Shown one piece after another: positions 46,764 to 57,321 of a stretch of DNA of 64,000 bases. This stretch comes from Sophora flavescens (Eukaryota > Streptophyta > Magnoliopsida > Fabales > Fabaceae): positions 4,239,501-4,303,500 of the forward strand of contig CM061062.1 of NCBI GenBank assembly GCA_030762895.1. Direction: 5' to 3'. A program made the position numbers and the translations under genes. The notes beneath the pieces were generated by a model. That model searched no databases. It had not been told where the DNA came from and was given only the letters and a program-made list of their open reading frames with translations. The first letter of the stretch is position 1. Every line of letters starts with the position of its first letter.

Positions 46764-47740
46764 CAATCAGAGCTGTATCAGACTCTCAAGGCTCCATTTA
46801 ACAACCACCACACTCAACTACCGTATGATCCCCAGACTGAGCCAATTCCTGATCCTAAGACCACATCATATATGTATAATGTAAAATACCCAAACATGTT
46901 AAAGTTAATAAGAGTCTGAAAAATATCTTCTACGGCTTAGTCTATGAAAATGGATATTGTTTTCTTCTCCTATTTTTGGATTAATAGCATGGGATCAGAA
47001 TAAGAAATTGAGTCTTGCTGAGTGCTATTATGGATTTCCTCATCATGTTTTGCCACTTAATTACCCTAGTTCTTCCTACTTATGTTTTTGTTTCAAGTCA
47101 TTCTTGCAATTGTCTTTTAGGGTAGCCATCATTTGATTCTTTTGTAATCAAACCAAATCCTATAATCAAATGTAACAAACAAACCCAAAAAGGACACAAC
47201 CTCAGAGATTCTTTTGCTAGTTTGACGGTAGCAAAAGTAGATAATGCATATGAAGGAGAATCACCAGCCGCTATGTGTAATCCCTTCCCTGGCTTCTAGC
47301 AATTGGAACACATTTTTCAGAACAGGTTATCAAAATCTCTAGTGAGTATAACTGAAAAAGATGAAGTCTGAGTTGAAAAACTGACGAGGAATGTCAACAG
47401 CAAGCAAACCGATCTAAATACAGTTACAAGTCCTGAGTTTAAATCAAGCACATATAAAAACTTGAGGTCCTTGTTATGATGTTTACACTTCATTAAACAA
47501 TACACGAACAAGGATTCTTGACGAGGTGCACCACACTCCATTATTTATCTTTTCATTCTCTGTTTTTGCTATCATGGGTTTTCATTTGGACCATTCTACA
47601 AATGGATGCCTATATTTTTTTGGATAACCTTAACTAACTACTCGTCTTGGATGATATTCCTAAATTAGAAATATATGCTTCCTATTGCATCTTTCCAATG
47701 TAGCTATGGAAATTATTAAACTCTGTCTAAATATTTCAGG
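46764..47740. other. Noncoding stretch between Copia2 and the F-box-like remnant
   Basis: AT-rich, short frames only. It may hold introns or upstream exons of the gene remnant that follows, but no exon could be defended. Confidence 0.35.
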
Positions 47741-48999
47741 TGCATTCTCAAAGTTTTGATGATTTGGAGAGTCTCAACAAGAGGACTATACTGTCAATTC
47801 CCAGTATTAAACGCCTATGCTTTGGTGGATACTTAAGATCTGGTGAGTATATGCTCCTTGACTTGGCACGAAATTAGTTGTTAAGCCTGTAAGTTTGATT
47901 CAAGCCATTGGTGGACACCATGATATTGCTGCTTTGGTAGGTGCAAAAACATCCCTTGAACGTATGTATGCTATATTGGTAATTGTTCTTCAATAGTTCA
48001 ACATAAAATCAAGGTATCTCACTTCATTTCAGAATTCAGACGACAAAAAATGAATTAATTGCAAAGGTAGGTAAAGCCTTGTCCAATAATTAAAGATTTT
48101 TTTTAATATATATTTGTATATGCATAGGTGCACTGTACTTAATGTATTTGCCCTCTTCGAAACTCTTCCTAAACTTGAGATTCTGCATTTGGACATCTAT
48201 ATACTGGTTAGCCTGATAAACTATTGGAATAGTGAAATTTTTACATGTCTTTGGCATTTTAATGTTCTATTAAATCTTACATGTCCTTGTGGTCACAACT
48301 TCCCTAAAAATAACTCAATCACTCAAACATCTTAAACAGTTGAACTTCATTAATGGGGACACCTTCCAAGAGGTAGAATTTATCTTTTGTGGATTTTAAC
48401 CCTCCTTCAAGCTCCTCTTTTGCAGAAACTTTCAGTCATGGTGAGTGAGCATGGTTAATTAACATTTTTTTTAATGATTATCTTTCTGATTTGGAGGCAT
48501 GGCGCATGAATTAGGTTACACTTTTGACCTGTTGAGCCACGCAGGTAAGGTTGCATATATTTAACCATCCTTATATTCCTAAATGGTTTGAGCTTATTGC
48601 ACCTGGCTGCCTTTTATCTTTCCAAATCTAACCTTTGACATGATTTCCTCTAAGGAGTTGCAACTCTTCATTCGAATTATTTTTGAAAAATAATTATACA
48701 TGTTTTTGTTATCTGTTTAGATAATTTCCTCAGACATTTTGGTTTGCATTCATTACTATAAGTTTGCCAGTTTTCAGTATCATTCCTGTTATGATTTTAC
48801 TTAATTTTTTTCAGGTCATATATCTAAAAAGTCAGAGATATTAAGGATCTTGAAATATTCTCTCATGCTGACAAGGTCAAAGTTATTAAAATGGGAGGTA
48901 GTGTTGGTGCCTAATTGGTATGAAATTGAGTTTTTTACGAATGTTCTAAAATATGCCTACAAACTTGAGTTAATAGTTGAGTTCCAATTGGAGACATGA
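47741..48999 (+). pseudogene. F-box/LRR/FBD-like gene remnant, partial exons
   Basis: Three or four exon-like blocks read in plus orientation. At 47741, after an acceptor-like TATTTCAG, comes HSQSFDDLESLNKRTILSIP and KRLCFGGYLRSG, ending in a donor-like GGTGAGT near 47844. Near 48130, LFETLPKLEILHLDIYIL has leucine-rich-repeat spacing; near 48315, LKHLKQLNFINGDTFQEV follows. After an acceptor at 48813, SEILRILKYSLMLTRSKLLK and NVLKYAYKLELIVEFQLET end at TGA 48997-48999. The LPKLEILHLD pattern and Phe/Leu-rich tail resemble plant F-box/LRR/FBD proteins. No F-box is visible, so this is a broken or partial gene. Confidence 0.45.
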
Positions 49000-50377
49000 T
49001 AACTCCTTTGATTGGAAATCTGCTCTTGTGCTATGCATTCTAATGGATACCCTTACCTATTTTTTGTTTTGGGAGAAAGGGAGGGAGGGAGATTCATATT
49101 AAATGCCAATATCTGATATGTGATAAAAAAAATACATGTTCAATTCCTTAGTTGTTTATCCCTCTCGTGTTTTAGGTAAGGAATGGAGGATGCTGTAAAA
49201 ATATAAGGAAATTCTTATCCAATGCCAACAACTAAGTAGTAAAAACTGACATGAATCTATCCAAATTCTGGAGGTATATCCTGGCCTCTAGTTCTGGAAT
49301 ATCTTCAACCCATCAGTTTCATTCTAATAGCTTCAATGTTCTCCGTTTGCTCATTGAAACAGTTGTCCTGCCTGATTCACTAAACCCTTTTATAGTGATA
49401 CTCCTAGAGCACAGGAAGAGAACATTGACTTGTGGGGGTAGCTTTTTATGTCCCCATTTTACAACTTCAGAGTCTCCAAAATTGAAAGTGAAGACATTTA
49501 CTCTTACGTCCTTTTCACTGTCCCACCAATTCTGCTTTTCAAGGTTTACCTACTCTTATTTCAATGGATGAAAATCAATATTTGAGTGACATCTATGTTA
49601 ATTCACTCAAGCCTTTGAAGGATTACGTTCAAATGAACGCCAACAAAAGGAGGAGTTAAACCTTTTTTTTTTTATTGCAAACCCAATTTCCTCATAACTA
49701 TTGGTTTCATAGAATGGTGGAATCAATACTGAACATATCATGTAGAACTGGGATTTTGCTTTCAATATATGAGTAACCTCCTCTTCCCTGCAGACTAGGG
49801 ATTCAAAGAAAAAGATCAAATTTATACATCTTCATGGAATCCTTAAATTCAATAAATATTTTAAAGCCAAATATGATCCTCAAAACATAGGTTTACTGAT
49901 TCAAGAAGCTGAACAATGGTCAAGCCCAACAGAGCTTAGTATTGTAAAAATGACCTGCCAAGTGCATTGGAGCATTACTTTCAAAAGGAAACTTTCAATT
50001 ATAAGTGCAGAGGAGGATTAAATAATTTCTAAGTTTCAAATATTCCATTTCTACCAAGAAAAAAATGATAATTATTGTTAAAGAAAAGTCTTCTAAAAAG
50101 TTTAAGCATTAGTTAAAAGCTCATAATTGATTATATATTTTCAACACACCCCTCGCGTAAAAAAACCTTGGACTTAATCGTGAAGCTATGAACAATATGA
50201 TTATCGAACTCTTGATCACTTGTGATATATTTGGATTATAATTTTTCAAATCAAGGCTTCTCTTTTGTGCGCTTGTTCTGGTCGTCCTTTAATTAGCGGA
50301 TTCCTACATACTAAGGACAGGGATGGTTGGAATACTCTCTCATAGTCAACATCTTACACGTGACTAAAGTTAGAGAG
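49000..50377. other. AT-rich stretch, no gene identified
   Basis: Short frames at 49251-49571 and 49819-49607 have no recognised domain. The part just before 50378 may be the 5' untranslated region of the LINE. Confidence 0.35.
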
Positions 50378-51498
50378 ATGTTGGAGAGAGAAGCTGTGAG
50401 AGGGAGAGTTAACGTGAGGGGGAATGAGTGGGAGAGACCTCCTTTTTGGACTCCTCCTTCAATACAGAAACATGGTGATTCTAGTTTTAACAAAAGGCAA
50501 ACCTCTTTCTTCTTCACGGATTCCCCAACTAACTTCGGAACCAAGGAAATGAGGGAGATTTTTTCAAGATGGGGAAAGGTTATAGAGGTATACATTCCAA
50601 AAAAAAGGGATAAATATGGTAAAAGATTTGGCTTTGTTAGATTCCTAGATGTATCTCATCCAATGGATTTGGAGGCCAAATTAGATACTATACTAATAGG
50701 AAATATGAGGATGAAGGTTAACCTACCAAGGTTTGAATGGGGAAGAATGATAAATTATGCTGACAAAAGGAGGCCACACCTATTTGAACAAAACAGAAGT
50801 AGTGGTCGTCATGGGGTCAGTTATGCAAATGTGGTGCATACCGAAGTTGTGAAAGGTGTACAAAAGGAAAAAAAGATTCCAAACAATCAGTGGAGGAGGG
50901 TGTATAACGAGTCTGGCAGTAATGAATGGAAAGGAATTTCCTTCAGTGTAAACCAAGAAGAAATGAATTGGCTTCAAGGTAGTTATATTGGTCAAGTGTT
51001 CAATGCAACGGATGCTTTAACTATTCAGTCTACCTTCCTGTTGAATGGTATCAATACAATTAAACCATTTTTTATGGGAGGGAAGGCAGTTCTCCTCACA
51101 TCTGTGGACAACAATGAATTGCCAGTAATATCGGACAGCATTAAAGCATCCTTATCAAAATTGTTTTCGACCATTACTCCATGGTCAGAACAAGAGGGGT
51201 TAGGTGAAAGAGTCATTTGGTTAAGAGTAACAGGGTTACCCCCCATGCTTGGAATCAAAAGTTTTTTGCTATGCTGGCTGGATTAGAAGGAACATTTATT
51301 GCCTTGGACGATCAAACAAAGAACAAAAATACATTGGATTTTGGTAGGATGTTGATCTCAATTGCAACAAAGGATCTCATAAACAAGGTCAATAAGGTGA
51401 AAGTAAATGCAAATGTTTTCTCCATCAGGGTGATTGAAGAAGCTTATTTCAATGGGGAACCTTTTAATTTTAGCTTTAACATCCCTGACTGCTCTATG
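50378..51498 (+). pseudogene. LINE-type ORF1 with RRM and DUF4283-like domains
   Basis: ATG at 50378 (MLEREAVRGRVNVRGNEWER). An RNA-recognition motif is clear: FFTDSPTNFGTKEMREIF (RNP2 side) and KRFGFVRFLDVSHPMDLEAK (RNP1). Further on, ERVIWLRVTGLPP and then, in another frame, HAWNQKFFAMLAGLEGTFI and DFGRMLISIATKDLI match the DUF4283-type domain found in plant L1-like ORF1 and related proteins. The frame changes at the C run at 51239-51244, consistent with loss of one base. The ORF is cut at 51498 by a Cassandra-like solo LTR and seems to resume afterwards. No endonuclease or RT of the LINE is present, so the copy is incomplete at its 3' end. Confidence 0.7.
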
Positions 51499-51735
51499 GA
51501 TTGACGATTGATTTCACAGATCAACACAGTTGTTTTCAACGTGCTTTGTCCTCACTCACACGTTTCTTGGGAAACTTTCCAGGAGGTCACCCATCGCATA
51601 ATTGCTCCAGATCAAGCACGCTTAACTGTGGAGTTGTTAAATGATAGGCTACCGAAAAGAAGATGCATTTGTTAGAACAGGTGGTACAAATCAAATCATA
51701 TAAGTCTTCCTTAACTGTATAGTCTCATACCTACA
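51499..51735 (-). mobile_element. Cassandra-like TRIM solo LTR carrying 5S rRNA-derived sequence
   Basis: About 237 bp flanked by CTATG at 51494-51498 and 51736-51740. On the minus strand, 51635-51581 holds two 5S rRNA-like blocks: AACTCCACAGTTAAGCGTGC (then TTGA) and GATGGGTGACCTCCT, correctly ordered for the 5S internal promoter region but with a diverged middle. 5S-derived sequence inside a short LTR is the defining trait of Cassandra TRIM elements. No internal domain is seen, so this is a solo LTR. Its exact sense 5' end is uncertain. Confidence 0.7.
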
Positions 51736-51740
51736 CTATG

Positions 51741-52019
51741 TTTAATCGGTTCATCCTTGTGTCCCTCCACCTTAAAGCCTGTCAAGAACCGCTCCTTATC
51801 CGTACCTTCTTGTACCGACGATCACTTCCCGTCCTTGTCAGCCTGGAGTGTCACGTTAGTAGCATGGGAGAAAAGTATTCGGATGCATCCCAATCGGTTC
51901 ATGGTAGTTGGGTTGACTCACTGTACTCAGGTGAGTTGGATGCGTTTCAGGGGAGGGATGGGGAAGCGAATTCCCTGACGTTGTGGCGCGCAACGTCAGG
52001 TGACTTTAACGTTTATTAG
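51741..52019 (+). pseudogene. Continuation of LINE ORF1 after the solo LTR
   Basis: Allowing for the solo LTR plus one duplicate, the upstream frame continues here for about 90 codons. It is Ser/Gly/Asp-rich (GEKYSDASQSVHGSWVDSLY), as in linkers after DUF4283 domains, and closes at 52019. It is bounded on the right by unrelated GC-rich LTR-like sequence. An overlapping frame at 51757-51978 is an alternative. Confidence 0.4.
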
Positions 52020-52041
52020 CCGTCGGATTTGATCCGACGGC
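51975..52041. repeat. Two perfect short inverted repeats
   Basis: CTGACGTTG (51975-51983) pairs with CAACGTCAG (51991-51999) around 7 nt. GCCGTCGGAT (52019-52028) pairs with ATCCGACGGC (52032-52041) around 3 nt. They mark the junction between the LINE fragment and the GC-rich array. Confidence 0.6.
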
Positions 52042-52046
52042 TCAGA

Positions 52047-52390
52047 GATGAAAAGCTTAATTTTTTCACCAGCGCTGGGCGCTACATCACCAGCGCTGGG
52101 CGCTGGCTTCCACACTCGCGAGGCGAGCCAAGGTTCGCGGGGCGAATCTCCAAAGATGAAAAACGCTATTTTTTCACCAACGCTGGGCGCTGGCTTCCAC
52201 ACTCGCGAGGCGAGCCAAGGTTCGCGGGGCGAATCTCCAAAGATGAAAAACGCTTAATTTTTTTCACTAGAGCTGGGCGCTACATCACCAGCGCTGGGCG
52301 CTGTCTTCCACACTCGCGAGGCGAGCCAAGGTTCGCGGGGCGAATCTCCAAAGATGAAAAAGTTTAAGAAACCCGTAGCGCTGGGCGCCA
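52047..52390. repeat. Tandem array of GC-rich cassettes
   Basis: Units of 108 bp (52047-52154), 87 bp (52155-52241) and 111 bp (52242-52352), then a partial fourth unit. Each begins GATGAAAAA, contains one or two GCGCTGGGCGCT sites, then CACACTCGCGAGGCGAGCC and GTTCGCGGGGCGAATC. These are the same cassette types found upstream of TATA boxes in LTRs B, C and D. The open frames on both strands across 51996-52574 come from this repetition. Confidence 0.8.
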
Positions 52391-52486
52391 TACTTAAATT
52401 CAGTAAAAAATGAACACTGGGAGCCAAGGTCCTGCTTACTTCCCCATTAAAATTGACATTATAGGTAGTATAAAGAACACTGGAGT

Positions 52487-53600
52487 TTGGGTTGGAGTGC
52501 AAATAAGAAACAAACAAAATATTAAAGACAGAGCGATTGAAAACAAACAGTTCAAGGAGGTTATCAATAGTCAAAAACAGATTAATCTATTGCTCTTGAT
52601 TTCCCACTATCATAGGTTCATACAATTTCCAAGCCCTAAACAAATTCTTATCCCCTCCCGGTTGTAGCAACAATTTACAAACGAGACTACTGCTACAGAT
52701 ACATGTCCCTATTCCCGAATTAAACAAACGGGGTTAAGCCCTCATGAACTAAACGAACATGAACGTATACACGCGAATTAAACAAACGCGATTGATTATA
52801 GGAACATGATATCACCGGAAATAAATCAATACAATGCATTATACTCCTGAATTAAACAAACAGAAATACAAGGCATGGCATTGAAGAGGGAAAAGCATAC
52901 AAAACAGGAAAGTATAAGAACCTCAAGTATGTGGAAATCAATTACAATAGATCAATCCCAAGAATTTAGTTCTCCATTACGCATGTAAGGAAAACTCAAA
53001 AGTGTAATGTAAAGTAGTGAAAAACTGGATGATTTACGTCCTGCAGCGTTTCGCTTTTATAAGAGGCTGCGCATCACGGCCGTGATGGCTGTCACGCCAG
53101 GCCGTGATCGTCTCTGCCAAGGGTGACCTTTCGCATTCTGGTGCGTTCACGGTAGTGATGGCTATCACGGGCAGGCCGTGATACATTCTGACTTTTGGTT
53201 TCTCTCTTGTCACGGCCGTGACCTTCATCACGGCCAGGCCGTGATCCTTTCTGACTTTTTGCATTTCTTTATCACGCCCGTGATGTGTATCACGGCTGGG
53301 CCGTGATCGCTTCTGACTTTTCATGATCTTCTCATCACGGTAGTGACCAAGGTCACTGCCGGGCGTGATAGCCTCCGCCTTGAGATACACTTCCTTACTT
53401 GCTCTTCTTATTATCCTGAAACAACAAAATAGCCATAAGCTTTATTTAATTCAAAACTAGCTAAATTAACCTAAAACTACGCAAACGACTCAAAACCTTG
53501 CTTGAGGACAATCTAATCTAATTTGGGTGAAAGTAGGATATAATTTGCACAAAACCCAGGTCCTACTAGCCACAAAACTAGATGAGCCGGAGGCTTATCA
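52487..53600 (-). mobile_element. Left LTR of element G (3' LTR), truncated
   Basis: Matches 62297-63410; the 134 bp next to the element boundary are missing and replaced by the GC-rich array, so no duplication is seen. TATA box (sense CTTATAAAAGC) at 53063-53053. Five TCACGG-type cassettes lie upstream in sense at 53072-53372. Confidence 0.88.
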
Positions 53601-55066
53601 AAATACCCCAAACTTAAACTTTGCTTGTCCCCAAGCAAACTAAGACTCAAAAATCAAAAGGACTCAAGACCTGGCAAGCTTAAAAGATTCAACCAACATT
53701 GCACAAATTCAAGCAACTTCATCAAAACATTTTTCTTCATTGTTTCCCCCTTTTCAAACAGAGCAATCCCCAAATTCATTTATTCTAAACAATTGAGAGT
53801 TTCATCATGAAAACAATCAGAAATCTAAGCAGGGAATCTAAGTCACACACAAGAGGGAGATCACCAAATCCAAACAACTGCCTTCCTCACAAGGGCATTA
53901 TTTGTTCACTCAGTCACTCAGTTTATGTCAGGCTAACAACTTGCACTCAGTTTCACTTTTCAAGTACACTTCCCAAAAATTTGCTTTTCATCTCAAAATG
54001 GCTCCCACAGAAAACATGCAAGCAACATCAGAAGGTCTTTTATGGATTGTAATGGGGCCTGGCTAAGGGTAGGATATACAAAGAAACTAAGCTGAAGACC
54101 CTAGGAACTAAGAGAGCATGAACTATATTTACACCTAGAATTTCACTCAAGCTCCTTTCTTTATTTTTTTCTTTACACTTCTGGGTGGCTACAGCTCTTT
54201 TTATTTCTTTTTGGCATTTTTGTATTTTTTTTTATTTTTTTATTTTATTTTTTTTCACAAGCCTTTGGCTCCAACTTTTTTTCTCTTTTTTTTTTTCAAT
54301 CCCAACAACATATTACACCTTGCAGCCACCCCAAACTTAGTTTCTTGCACCCATTCTAAGATTACATGCTCTCCTAATCCTAAGATCGGGTTAACATGGT
54401 TTTCCAGATTTTTGGGCTTATAACATTAGGTTATCAAGAACTAATAGGCTAATAGGCTCAAAAGGGCTAACTAGGGAACATGCAATAGGAATTAGTTTAT
54501 TCAGGCCAAGTAGCTATTTACAAAAAAAACTGCCTAAATCATTTGCTACACACATATAATCATGCAAACCAAAAAGAGATTCAATCAAATCCAGGGAAGT
54601 GCAACTTGAAAGTGATTTTCACACAGTTTAAAACATGTTGGAGGCTCAAAACCTCACCTGGACATTCATGCAAATTGTTTGAAAGAGATACTATCCCTAG
54701 TGTGTGCTTCCTATCACCCCAAACTTATCATTCATCATGCTATCATAACAAAATCCCAAAGTTCAGTTTTCAATTTCACATGGGAATCACTTTTCAAAAA
54801 CAAAAATTTTTCAGCCTAGGGGGAAATCATTGCATATCAATCATGCAAGCAATCTGTGCAACATCAATCAAAATCTAGCAAACTTGCCAACTAAGAACTT
54901 AACACACAAATGCTCCTGAGCTTCTCAAATTATTCAGGAGCTTTATTCAAAGAAAAGAAAAAACTACAACTAGTTCCCTCCCCCACACTTAAAACATGCA
55001 TTGTCCCCAATGAACAACAATAGACTTTACAATCAGAGTGAGGGCAAGGAAAAGAAAACTCCCTGA
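53601..55066 (-). other. 3' untranslated region of element G
   Basis: Polypurine tract (53601-53615), PPT hairpin (53620-53639), TGTAATGGGGCCTGGC block near 54047, T-rich plus-strand tract (54155-54300), stop-proximal hairpin (54912-54941). Collinear with C and D. Confidence 0.78.
54912..54941 (-). promoter_or_regulatory. Stop-proximal hairpin, element G
   Basis: GCTCCTGA (54912-54919), loop GCTTCTCAAATTAT, TCAGGAGC (54934-54941): 8-bp perfect stem, about 125 bp past the integrase stop in sense. Confidence 0.8.
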
Positions 55067-55757
55067 TCAAGTATCAGTGTAGGTTGGAGCATCCAAAGAT
55101 AGCTCCTCAACATTAGCATCCGCAGGGTCAGCAGCCTCCACACCATGGAATGGCTTCAACCTTTGTCCATTAACCTTGAAGGTTTTGTTGGTACCTGCAT
55201 CCTTGATCTCAACTGCACCATATGGAAACACATTAGTAACAACAAATGGTCCTATCCACCTGGACCTAAGTTTCCCAGCCATCAATCTTAGGCGGGAATT
55301 AAACAATAAGACTTTCTGACCCACAAAAAATTCTTTCCTAACAATCATTCCATCATGAAAAAGTTTTGTTTTCTCTTTATACATCCTGGAGCTCTCATAG
55401 GCTTCAAGCCTAAGCTCCTCATGTTGCTGCAACTGCAGTTTTCTCTCAACACCAGATTTCTTCATGTCTATGTTGCAACACTTTACTGCCCAATATGCTC
55501 TATGCTCAACTTCCACCGGGAGGTGACATGCCTTGCCAAAAACTAGCCGGAAGGGGGACATCCCTATAGGTGTCTTAAAAGCAGTCCTCTGGGCCCACAG
55601 CGCGTCTTCCAGACGGCGGCTCCATTCCCTTCTGTTTGGCTGCACCATCTTCTCTAGGATTTGCTTAATCTCCCTGTTTGATATTTCTGCCTGTCCATTG
55701 GTTTGGGGGTGGTAAGCAGTAGACACTCTATGTACAACCCCATATTTTCTGAGTAAG
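55067..55757 (-). pseudogene. int: Element G integrase, C-terminal part
   Basis: From the solo LTR edge in sense: LLRKYGVVHRVSTAYHPQTN with GQAEISNREIKQ holds the catalytic Glu. AQRTAFKTPIGMSPFRLVFG and ACHLPVEVEHRAYWAVK are diagnostic for Athila-type integrases. The chromodomain-less C-terminal segment (KLRSRWIGPFVVTNVFPYGA) ends with NGQRLKPFH and an acidic tail to 55067. Open throughout. Met 55726 is only the first internal Met. Confidence 0.9.
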
Positions 55758-55762
55758 GCCTC

Positions 55763-57321
55763 TGATGTCGTCGCACCGCGGAGGCGGCGCGCTCGTGCGA
55801 TTCCGGCAAGTGTACCGGACTGCCGTCAAGTAATAAAAGATATCGAACCCACAGAGACTGTGTTCTCGAATCGCAATCGGTTTTCGAATCGATTAGTTCT
55901 GGACAGTTTTAAAGAGGGTTTTGGAAAATGTTTGAATTTGAAATTGAAATGATAAACAAACAGAAAACAAATGTTTTTGGGATTTTCGATTTAGACGGAT
56001 TCCGAGGGATTTGGGTTACCTTTGAGGTTGTTTATGTTGCTAATCTGATTTACCTTTGTCGATTACCGAAATTGCCTTGAAGGCGAGTTTATCCTCTAAT
56101 AGCTTAAGCTCCCTCTCGGGTTACAAAAGCCGTGCCCAATTGACCCGACCCCTACTCTCGTGGTAGTCGATCCCAGATTGGACCCTTTGCGTTCCGTGAC
56201 AACTCGTTGCTCCTCGAGGGACGGCTTCTAACTCTCGTGATTTCAGTCCCAAGTCTGACTTCTATAGGTCCGACACCCAAGTTCACCGCTAGGTTCCTCC
56301 TTGAAATGTCTCAGTCATGCAAATAACCTAAGTTCACCGCTAGGTTCCTCCTTGGATCATTCACATCTCACAAACCAGTGGCCGCCGGGCTTTACGAGTG
56401 AATCACCCTAGAAATCCTAAGTTCACCGCTAGGTTCCTCCTTAGAACGTCTATGTCACGCAAATAAACGGTTGCCGAAATTTATGAGTGATTAACACACT
56501 AGAAATCAGATCTAAAACAATTACGAAATCAACAACGGGTTTACATCAAATTAACAACATTTACAAACCTCGGGCAAAGCCCTAGTCCCTAGAAACAAAC
56601 TACTACTCCAGTCTTGCCATGGAGATGACAAGCTGGGTTGACAACATAATAAAAAAATCAGAAAAGAGAAGAGAGGAGAAGAAGAGAAGAGATCTATGCC
56701 TAGAGTAGTAGCCCCAAAGGTCTGATGTTTTCTGCCTCTGCCTGGTCCCTTATTTATAGAATTGGGCAGTTAGAGTCCTAATCCAACTCAAATTAGATCC
56801 AATGTTACTTCGAGCCAAGTAATACGCGTCACGGCCGTGATGGCTATCACGGCCTGGCCGTGACGGATTCTCGCCTTGAAAATTCTTCACCGGTTGGTCC
56901 TGTCATGGCGTGATGCTCATCACGGCCTGGCCGTGGACGGGCCATCACGGCCGTGATGGACATCATGGCCTGGCCCCGACAGCCTTCGACTTGTGGTGGT
57001 TTTGGGTCACGGCCGTGATGGCTATCACGGCTAGGCCGTGATGGACTCGACTTCACCTTTGTTCTTTTTCAGTTTTGCTCGATCATGGCCGTGATGGGCT
57101 CTGTTTGGCTCATTTTCTTCAGTTTTAAAGCTCCATCTTCATCCAAACTTCATCATGGTTGATCTTGAGCAATTTACCCTTGATATCTGCAAAACAACAC
57201 ACGAAAACCGCCTTACCCGTTCCAAAGGAAAATTAACCTAAAATCTAATAAAAATATGCCTAAACTACATGAAAATGCATGCAAAATGATGGACAAAGAT
57301 GATGTGGAATCACACTCATCA
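55763..57321 (-). mobile_element. Solo LTR H inserted in the integrase of element G
   Basis: 1559 bp, TGATGTCGTCGC to CACACTCATCA, with perfect GCCTC duplicates at 55758-55762 and 57322-57326. TATA box (sense TATAAATAAG) at 56758-56749, TCACGG cassettes upstream in sense at 56828-57090. The U3 end resembles LTRs E and B. No internal region, so it arose by LTR-LTR recombination. Three copies of a roughly 24-bp unit containing TTCACCGCTAGGTTCCTCCT lie at 56279, 56330 and 56419. Minus-orientation Arg-rich frames at 56847-57056 are shadows of the cassettes. Confidence 0.92.

Noticed and set aside
51581..51635. 5S rRNA gene on the minus strand
   Set aside because: Only two blocks match 5S rRNA; the middle and both ends are diverged, and the whole lies within a short insert with its own target duplication, so a Cassandra-like LTR is the better reading.
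52029..52367. Repetitive protein of 112 residues encoded by the tandem array
   Set aside because: Both strands are open because unit lengths are near multiples of three and GC-rich; no start context or domain, and units contain LTR cassettes.
56847..57056. Arg/His-rich ORFs in LTRs (also 53034-53390, 62787-63200, 19786-20067, 23810-24112)
   Set aside because: They are translations of the TCACGG and CTCGCGAG cassettes, appear in both LTRs of an element, and are antisense or sense by chance.
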